In this document: positions 35,143 through 39,866 of the stretch, one piece after another
Layout of the letters: each line of letters begins with the position of its first letter
Numbering within the stretch: position 1 is the stretch's first letter
NCBI RefSeq assembly: GCF_001514305.1
Contig: NZ_KQ949089.1
Location: 171,869 to 211,734 of the forward strand
Source of the DNA: Streptomyces dysideae
GTDB lineage: Bacteria; Actinomycetota; Actinomycetes; Streptomycetales; Streptomycetaceae
Direction: 5' to 3'
Length of the DNA stretch: 39,866 nucleotides
Notes under the pieces: generated by a model
The model's database searches: none
What the model saw: only the letters and a program-made list of their open reading frames with translations
Told to the model about the DNA's origin: nothing
Program-made: the position numbers and the translations under genes

Positions 35143-35336
35143 GGCCCCGGCAGGCAACGTTCGCCCGTTAAGGAGCGGCGTCCGGTGCGTGCTCTCGGCG
35201 TGCCGGGTACAAGCCCTCGTACTGGACGTACTTGGGTTTGTGCCCGGTGCGGCGAGTGGGGGCACCTCTCACGCCCTTGAGGCAGTGGGGGAGCGTGCCG
35301 GGCGTCGCGACGGGGCGAATGTTGCCTGTTGGGGCA
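35143..35336. mobile_element. MITE-like element 1 (194 bp) with 4-bp CTAG duplication
   Basis: Flanked by CTAG on both sides (35139-35142 and 35337-35340). Counting the flank, the termini are inverted repeats matching at 24 of 28 positions (inner left arm GGCCCCGGCAGGCAACG, complement at the right end). It has no transposase ORF. Removing the element with one CTAG rejoins NQWL to GTCLGGSSALGW in frame. A 4-bp CTAG/YTAR duplication is typical of IS701- or IS5-type elements; the family is a guess. Confidence 0.75.
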
Positions 35337-35829
35337 CTAGGGACATGCCTTGGCGGCAGCAGCGCGCTCGGCTGGGCAGCCGACATCGAGCGCCCCCCGA
35401 CGGCTCGACCTCCGTCGAAGAGTTCTTCCGCCTCCTCGATGCCTACCGGAGCGAAGCGGCGCAGCCCACCGCGACGACTCGGCTTTCCGGCATCGAGTAC
35501 ATGATCAACACCTTCGTCACGTCCGCCTCGAAGCCGGCCAATGGAACACGGAACGAGACATGCACCGCGCCATGGCCGCGGCCCTGGACTTCCCCGACTA
35601 CTACGGGCACAACCTGGACGCCCTCAACGACTGCCTCGGCGACGTGGCCTGCTACGGCGGCTACGACGATGCTCCCGAAGGCGCCGGACTGGTCCTCGTC
35701 TTCACCGACTACGACCGGTTCGCGACGACCTGTCCCAGGGCGGCGCAGGTCGCCCTGGACATCATCGCCGACCAGGCCCGCCAGGCAGCCGTACTTCGCC
35801 GCCGCCTGATCGGCCTGGTCCAGAACAAC

Positions 35830-36024
35830 CGTCGCGTCCCGCGTCGTGGTGTAGGGGATCAAGCGTTGGGCGTTCCAGTACGAGGCTCCAGGTGATCTTC
35901 GCCGAGCCAGCGGTCCACGAGGTGTCCTGCTGGGGCGAGTTGAGCGACCGGTCGTGCGGAGCCACCGCCGCCGACCTGCGGATTCCGGCGACTTGATCGG
36001 CTACACCACCCGGCGGGACGCCAT
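35830..36024. mobile_element. MITE-like element 2 (195 bp) with 9-bp duplication
   Basis: Flanked by the direct repeat CAGAACAAC (35821-35829 and 36025-36033). Near-terminal inverted repeats: GCGTCCCGC, GTGGTGTAG and GATCAAG each occur in order at both ends in opposite orientation (25 of about 30 positions). It has no full transposase ORF. Removing it with one repeat restores GLVQNNDPQIRFEPVG in frame. A 9-bp duplication and this size fit a non-autonomous derivative of an IS256-like element, which is a guess. It is unrelated to element 1. Confidence 0.75.
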
Positions 36025-36158
36025 CAGAACAACGACCCACAGATCCGGTTCGAACCCGTCGGCGCCATGCCCGTCCTGTGGAACAACGACGAAGCGCTCG
36101 ACGCCCGCCGCTGCTGAGCAGGCGATCCTTGTCAGTGCACCCGGTTAGGGTGCCCGCC

Positions 36159-36983
36159 ATGAACGTGGGACACCTGACGGAATTGCTCGCCGGTTCCGCT
36201 GAGGGTCGCCTTCCGCCCGGTCGGATGGTCACGTCCGATGAAGGCGACGGAGACGTACAGCCCCTGTGGCTCAGTGACGGGCCGGCCGCGATCGAGCTGT
36301 GGACGCGGATGCACGCCGAACACACACGTTCCGGCCTGTGGCCGCTGCTGCTCGACTCGCTGGATCGGAACGACGGCGAACTCCGTCCGTGGGGATCCGG
36401 AGAGGTCTTTCCCGAGCAGATGTCCTCCCCGGCGAGCCACGACTCTACCGGCCTCCTCGCACGGTGGTGGGATACCTACACAGCGGTCGACGAAGACGAC
36501 ATGCTCGACGCCGACAGGCGCCTCGCCGTCACGGCTCCCTTCGGGCAGACCTGGCCCGGTCTCGCGCCCAGTCGGGAGACGACAACGAACCCCGATCAAC
36601 TGGCCGCCGAGTTCGCGCAGGCGTTCCTCGCTGACCGCCCACAGACGCGTCTGGGGCTCGTCGCCGCAGCATCCGGTGCCGAGGCGCTGACGGCCGCGGG
36701 CTGGGCCGGCCCCTGCAACTACGACAACGACACCACCAAGTTCTCCGCGGTCGTCCGCGACTGGGAGCACCGGTTCGGCGCCCGTGTTGTAGCGGTCGGG
36801 TTTTCCACGCTGCACCTCAGTGTCGCTGCGCCGCCTGCAGGCGAGAGTGAGGCTCTCCTGGTCGCAGCCGAGCACTTCGCCTTCTGCCCAGACAACATCT
36901 GGCAGGGCAGCAGGCCGTACACACTGGCCGCATACGCCGAGCGGATCACCGGCGCCCACCGCTGGGACTTCTGGTGGGACTGA
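36159..36983 (+). CDS. DUF4253-domain protein
   Basis: 274 aa from ATG 36159 (MNVGHLTELLAGS) with AGGGTG upstream; an in-frame ATG at 36078 lies inside the broken barstar gene. The family C-terminal part is clear: TRLGLVAAASGAEALTAAGW, CNYDNDTTKFSAVVRDWEHR, RVVAVGFSTLHLSVAAPP, ending DNIWQGSRPYTLAAYAERI. DUF4253 proteins are often found as immunity-like genes in polymorphic-toxin regions, but their function is unknown. It is intact beside two degraded genes. Confidence 0.8.
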   Translation: MNVGHLTELLAGSAEGRLPPGRMVTSDEGDGDVQPLWLSDGPAAIELWTRMHAEHTRSGLWPLLLDSLDRNDGELRPWGSGEVFPEQMSSPASHDSTGLLARWWDTYTAVDEDDMLDADRRLAVTAPFGQTWPGLAPSRETTTNPDQLAAEFAQAFLADRPQTRLGLVAAASGAEALTAAGWAGPCNYDNDTTKFSAVVRDWEHRFGARVVAVGFSTLHLSVAAPPAGESEALLVAAEHFAFCPDNIWQGSRPYTLAAYAERITGAHRWDFWWD

Positions 36984-37155
36984 TCCTGTCCGCAGAAAAC
37001 GCTCAGCTGGGAACTGGCCTTCAGGGGTGCGGTGCTGGGGCTTCAGGCGGCGGACAATCTGTGCCACCAGTGACTGCAGCCGCCAGAGCAGAAGCGCTAA
37101 CCCGGAAGGCGCCGGCGAGCACATCAAGGTCGCGCCGGGCAGGCTGGAGGCGCCG
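36984..37155. other. No gene seen (172 bp)
   Basis: Open frames continue here from both sides but carry no recognisable protein sequence; GGAGG at 37146-37150 serves the next gene. Presumed promoter region. Confidence 0.35.
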
Positions 37156-37623
37156 GTGTCGTTCGAGTTCTCGCGGGTGGTGCTTCCCGCGGCGGGCGAT
37201 CTGCTCACCTTCGATGTCTGGGCTCCCGACCACGCCTTCCGCAGCGTGGAACGCCACGGACTCGCGGGAACGCTGACCGCACCGGCCTTCGCCCTGGACC
37301 GTACGAAGCGCTACTTCGCGGTCCTTGCCGGGCTGTGCGAGCCCCGCCTGCGCGGCGAGCTCCACACACCGCTGCCCGCTGTGGACGAGCTGGTGGCACG
37401 CCTGCGGCCGGTCTGGCCCGGGGCCAGCCGCTCCGCGGTCTACTGGAACATCAACTACCTGTCCGTGAAGCTGCGTCCGCGCCCCGGCCCGGACACGGCG
37501 GAACCGGGCAAGCGCATCAACGGGAAGAAGGAGTCCTTGGTCTCCCTCGCCTTACGCTTCGACCTCGTACACGCGGACGACCTCGTGGTGCTCGCCCCGG
37601 CCGTGAGCGAGGTGGCCCGATGA
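37156..37623 (+). CDS. Protein of unknown function coupled to a kinase gene, with a TTA codon
   Basis: 155 aa from GTG 37156, which has GGAGG six nt upstream; the frame is open earlier but looks non-coding. Sequence: VSFEFSRVVLPAAGDLLTFD, RSVERHGLAGTLTAPAF, VYWNINYLSVKLRPRPG. I do not recognise a family. It contains a TTA codon (37552-37554, in SLALRF), so efficient translation should need the bldA tRNA. It ends in an ATGA overlap with the kinase gene, so the kinase may also depend on bldA by translational coupling. It could be a partner or effector of the kinase. Confidence 0.65.
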   Translation: MSFEFSRVVLPAAGDLLTFDVWAPDHAFRSVERHGLAGTLTAPAFALDRTKRYFAVLAGLCEPRLRGELHTPLPAVDELVARLRPVWPGASRSAVYWNINYLSVKLRPRPGPDTAEPGKRINGKKESLVSLALRFDLVHADDLVVLAPAVSEVAR

Positions 37624-38597
37624 CCGAGCAGTCGTACGTGGTTGCCGTCCCGAAGGGCTACACGGTCGGACCCTGGGAGGTCCGCACACCGCTGGCGTCC
37701 GGTGCGTTCTCCACGGTCTACGCGGCCCGGCGCACCGGCACCCCGGCTGAGGGGCTGCCCGACCGGGCGGCGCTGAAGTTCCTGCCGACCGGTACCCGCA
37801 CCCCGCGCCAGTTGCGCCACCTTAGAGAACTGGCCGAGCGGGAGGTGGAGTTGCTGGGCAAGCTGCGCGCGCCGCGCCTGATCCGGATGTACGACAGCCT
37901 GACCGTCGACGACCCCGGTCACCCCGAGCTCGACGGCGCCACCGTCCTCGTACTGGAACGGGCCGAGGGTTCCCTGGACGCCGTACTCGACCACACGCCG
38001 ACGCCGGACGCGGGCCCAGTGCTGCTCGCGCAGATCTGCGAGGGCCTATACCAGTTGCACCACGCGGGCTGGGTGCACGGCGACCTGAAGCCGGCCAACG
38101 TCCTGTTGATGAAGGACTCTTCGGCGAGGCTGGCCGACTTCAACATGGCCGCCGAACTCAAGGGCACGCACGCGTACGCGCCTCCGTTCGCGACCCCCGA
38201 CTACACGCCGCCGGAACTTGTCCGGCCGGAGATCGACGAGCGGGGAACCCGTATCCGCCCGTCGGCGGACGTATGGGCCTTCGGCGTCCTGGCGCACACC
38301 GTGCTGACCGGTGCCTTCCCGTTCCCGGGCAGCACCACGGAGGCCCGCTGCGACGCGGCGATGCGCTACGCGCGCGGCACCGAGGAACTCCGCCTGTCGC
38401 CCGAACTCCCAGATGCCTGGCGGGAGATCGTCCGTGACTGTCTGGCCCCCACCCACGCCGAACGCCCCACCGCGCAGGAACTGCTGCGCCGCGTGGAGGA
38501 CGCCGCGGGCACCGGCCGCTCGCCCCGCCTGCCACGCCTTCGCCCCCGGCGGCGACGCCCCGCACTGGTCGGCGCGCTCGTGGCGGCGGCCTGCTGA
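37620..38597 (+). CDS. Ser/Thr protein kinase-like, truncated by frameshift before its TM/PGB part
   Basis: 325 aa from ATG 37620 (ATGA overlap). Glycine loop LASGAFSTVYAARRT, ATP Lys K53 (ALKFLP), catalytic loop HGDLKPANVLL (D155, K157, N160; HGD instead of HRD), DFN (N175) instead of DFG, then YTPPELVRPE. The HGD and DFN variants are unusual but leave the catalytic Asp. After the kinase domain a basic stretch RRRRRPALVGALVAAA begins a TM helix and the frame then stops at 38595-38597. A frame change of one base near 38588 would continue the TM (GLLSAATVTYS) into the peptidoglycan-binding sequence downstream, so the gene is likely a split kinase-TM-PGB sensor. Confidence 0.8.
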   Translation: MTEQSYVVAVPKGYTVGPWEVRTPLASGAFSTVYAARRTGTPAEGLPDRAALKFLPTGTRTPRQLRHLRELAEREVELLGKLRAPRLIRMYDSLTVDDPGHPELDGATVLVLERAEGSLDAVLDHTPTPDAGPVLLAQICEGLYQLHHAGWVHGDLKPANVLLMKDSSARLADFNMAAELKGTHAYAPPFATPDYTPPELVRPEIDERGTRIRPSADVWAFGVLAHTVLTGAFPFPGSTTEARCDAAMRYARGTEELRLSPELPDAWREIVRDCLAPTHAERPTAQELLRRVEDAAGTGRSPRLPRLRPRRRRPALVGALVAAAC

Positions 38598-38608
38598 GCG
38601 CCGCGACC

Positions 38609-38950
38609 GTGACCTACAGCCTCCGGGACGAGGCCCCGGCCGCCGCATCGGCACCGCCCAGCTGCGAGAAGCCCAACGTGTACGAGGACGAGAAGTACGG
38701 CCGCGGCTACACGGCGGGCGAGAACGGCACCTGGGACTTCACCATCCAGCGGGGCGACGGCGGTAGCCAGGTCCGTGAACTCCAGTGCCTGCTGCGGTAC
38801 CTGCACGGCATCACCGAAGTCGGCGAAGTGGACGGCGACTTCGGCCCCATGACGCATGGGGCCGTCGTCGCCTTCCAGGAGCGGGCGGGCCTGGACGCGG
38901 ACGGAATGGTCGGCCCGCGAACCTGGCGCGCGCTGCGCGAGGGACGCTAG
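38609..38950 (+). pseudogene. Extracellular peptidoglycan-binding part of the kinase, split by frameshift
   Basis: The frame from 38609 (GTG) encodes the end of a TM helix, an extracellular spacer with GRGYTAGENGTWDF, and a peptidoglycan-binding domain (QVRELQCLLRYLHG, GDFGPMTHGAVVAFQERAGL, VGPRTWRAL). Upstream in the same frame are GGGLLSAATVTYS, which continue the kinase TM helix. The domain should bind cell wall outside and activate the kinase inside. It may also be a separately made fragment, though I see no ribosome site. Confidence 0.72.
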
Positions 38951-39543
38951 TGGCTGATGGTCTTGACACGGTGGAAGATGCGGGTGCCGGTGCTTTCGTA
39001 GACATGCACGCCGTCGCCCTGCATGACCTTGTGGAAGTGGTAGGCGCCGCCGTCCTGGTACTTGGTGGTGTCGCCCCGGTGGAGTTCGACGAACCCGAAG
39101 AGGCCGGCGCTCTTGTATCGCACGGTCGACGAGCCGACCCAGACGAGCCGGTCGTCGGCCTTGCTCCAGGTGGCGTTCCCGACCATGCCGTCGGCGCTCA
39201 GCCCGGCCGCCCTCTGCCACTTGATGGTGGCTTCCTTGGTCTTGGGTCCGAAGTATCCGTCGGCTTCATGGAAGTCCAGGTAGTGCTCGGCGACCAGGAT
39301 GGCCTGCCAGAGCAGGACGATGTCGGTGCCCGACGACTCCCCGCAGCCGACGCACAGCGAGTTGCCGAGCTCCTCGAAGTGGTCGCCGAAGTCGTCGGTG
39401 AGGACGCCTCCGCCGTCCACGAACGTGGTCCCGTACGAACCGGAGTTGCTCGCGTAGGCCGCCTGCGCCGAACTCATGGGAAGTACGGTTGCCATCGCCG
39501 CGCTCAGCGCGACGAGCCCCAGCTTCCACCCTCTGTGGTTCAT
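38947..39543 (-). CDS. Secreted peptidoglycan-binding protein
   Basis: 198 aa from ATG 39543, with GAGGAG four nt upstream. Sec signal peptide (WKLGLVALSAAMATVLPMSS then AQA cleavage about residue 28). The central PG-binding domain has LLWQAILVAEHYLD, ADGYFGPKTKEATIKWQRAAG and GMVGNATWSK, similar in pattern to the kinase's domain. The C-terminal about 70 residues (VRYKSAGLFGFVELHRG...) are an unknown beta-rich extension. It converges on the kinase fragment with overlapping stop codons (38947-38950). Confidence 0.88.
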   Translation of the reverse strand: MNHRGWKLGLVALSAAMATVLPMSSAQAAYASNSGSYGTTFVDGGGVLTDDFGDHFEELGNSLCVGCGESSGTDIVLLWQAILVAEHYLDFHEADGYFGPKTKEATIKWQRAAGLSADGMVGNATWSKADDRLVWVGSSTVRYKSAGLFGFVELHRGDTTKYQDGGAYHFHKVMQGDGVHVYESTGTRIFHRVKTISH

Positions 39544-39614
39544 ATGTCTCCTCGGATCGGATCAACTCGGATCAGCCGGTTGTGCTTGCCGCGCACAGGA
39601 TTGCCCAAAGTGAC

Positions 39615-39645
39615 GTCTGGGTGACCCTGCATAGTTCGAGGTTCC
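39615..39645 (-). promoter_or_regulatory. Possible sigma-E (ECF) type promoter of secreted PGB gene
   Basis: On the coding strand GGAAC (39645-39641) and GTCA (39625-39622) are separated by 15 bp, resembling the GGAAC and cGTC boxes of Streptomyces sigma-E promoters, which respond to cell-envelope stress. The start codon is about 70 nt further on. Confidence 0.4.
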
Positions 39646-39657
39646 CCATACCCCCCT

Positions 39658-39866
39658 TCAGCTCTTCTGGCCGCGCTCAAGACGTCGCGCCTTGACGCGC
39701 CGGGAGGGGTGGGCCGGGTCTCGGACCGCCCCCGGTCCGCGGGTCCGCCCGACGCCGGGCAGAGGGGAGAGCCGTTCGGCGACGTGGGCGAGGGTGTCGC
39801 TGTCCGGCCCGGCGGCGATGTGGAAGTGCGACCGCTTCACGGGATCGAGGTCGCCGCCCCATACGG
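39658..39866 (-). CDS. Partial gene at window edge, function unknown
   Basis: The C-terminal about 68 codons of a minus-strand gene whose 5' part lies outside. It reads VWGGDLDPVKRSHFHIAAGP then DSDTLAHVAERLSPLPGVG, then a basic tail VKARRLERGQKS. The His-rich front part and acidic helix look like real coding sequence rather than shadow. An apparent GTG start at 39840 is internal because the same frame stays open to the edge. No family is recognised. Confidence 0.6.
   Translation of the reverse strand, partial: VWGGDLDPVKRSHFHIAAGPDSDTLAHVAERLSPLPGVGRTRGPGAVRDPAHPSRRVKARRLERGQKS

Larger units (their letters stand above)
34918..36117 (+). pseudogene. Barstar-family gene destroyed by two MITE-like inserts and three 1-nt deletions
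   Basis: Pieces in order. 34918-35011: MPTENHHQDAVKHWQDCTD onward, then -1 shift to 35012-35142 (MWLPGGSLQHLQ...NQWL). First insert at 35143-35340. 35341-35398: GTCLGGSSALGWAADIERPP, shift at a run of six C to 35399-35517 (DGSTSVEEFFRLLDAYR ...). Another shift, then 35518-35829: HVRLEAGQWNTERDMHRAM, then DFPDYYGHNLDALNDCLGD (barstar core) to GLVQNN. Second insert at 35830-36033. 36034-36117: DPQIRFEPVGAMPVLWNND to the stop. Undoing everything gives about 266 aa, an N-terminal domain fused to barstar, as in some Streptomyces barstar-family proteins. Barstar is the inhibitor of barnase-type RNases; no barnase gene is visible nearby. Confidence 0.75.

Noticed and set aside
34918..36983. A barnase-type RNase partner for the barstar gene
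   Set aside because: No sequence resembling barnase was seen on either strand nearby.
1..39866. CRISPR arrays, prophage or complete insertion sequences
   Set aside because: No regularly spaced repeats and no full transposase, integrase or phage structural genes were found.
31222..39866. A duplicated tRNA-Ala 3' end as an attachment site
   Set aside because: I looked for the T-arm/acceptor sequence further downstream and did not see a second copy within the window.

Overview
The window is a high-GC actinobacterial chromosome segment, almost certainly Streptomyces. The evidence is strong G/C bias at third codon positions (which opens long antisense frames), frequent GTG and a few likely CTG/TTG starts, occasional TTA codons, and gene families and orders typical of that genus. 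These include the fruR-fruK-fruA operon, a galU/gephyrin-like/sepX cell-division neighbourhood, FmdB-MTAP, a DUF6227-like protein and a small membrane protein. No gene was compared with a database; family calls rest on motifs read from the sequence.

Layout. 1-2570: a WYL-type regulator divergent from a DHA2 drug/proton exporter. 2662-6887: fructose operon (fruR, fruK, fruA), with a tandem 10-bp repeat in front of it and a possible coupled leader ORF between fruK and fruA. 7167-10867: small membrane protein, DUF6227-like protein, L,D-transpeptidase lipoprotein and a P1/S58 Ntn peptidase. 10915-15516: LtrA membrane protein divergent from pyruvate formate-lyase and its radical-SAM activase; the shared intergenic region has a near-perfect Rex operator. 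15572-18357: small conserved protein, mscL, an SAF/CpaB-like protein, MTA phosphorylase, and an FmdB zinc-ribbon gene under a CIRCE (HrcA) element. 18549-24712: MFS exporter, K+/H+ antiporter and a secreted or membrane-anchored penicillin-acylase family enzyme. 24795-31104: 5-formyl-THF cyclo-ligase divergent from galU, then a moeA/glp-like gene, moaC, mogA, a GNAT acetyltransferase and sepX/glpR. 31222-31295: tRNA-Ala(CGC).

After the tRNA the character changes (about 31300-38950). This accessory block holds a transposase-like gene fragment with a probable frameshift, a TPR/HEAT-like protein, DUF1963 and DUF4253 genes, and a barstar-family gene wrecked by two unrelated MITE-like insertions plus three 1-nt deletions. 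It also contains a protein kinase whose transmembrane and peptidoglycan-binding part is frameshifted off. A secreted peptidoglycan-binding protein converges on the kinase, and the window ends in a partial gene.

How it fits together: the core part carries housekeeping, envelope and redox functions with readable regulation (Rex, CIRCE, a putative FruR operator). The part after the tRNA looks like a decaying plasticity zone with immunity-like proteins but no visible toxin. The most unusual observations are the doubly MITE-interrupted barstar gene, in which removing each insert with one target duplication restores the local reading frame, and the Rex operator by an oxygen-sensitive PFL system in an aerobic genus.
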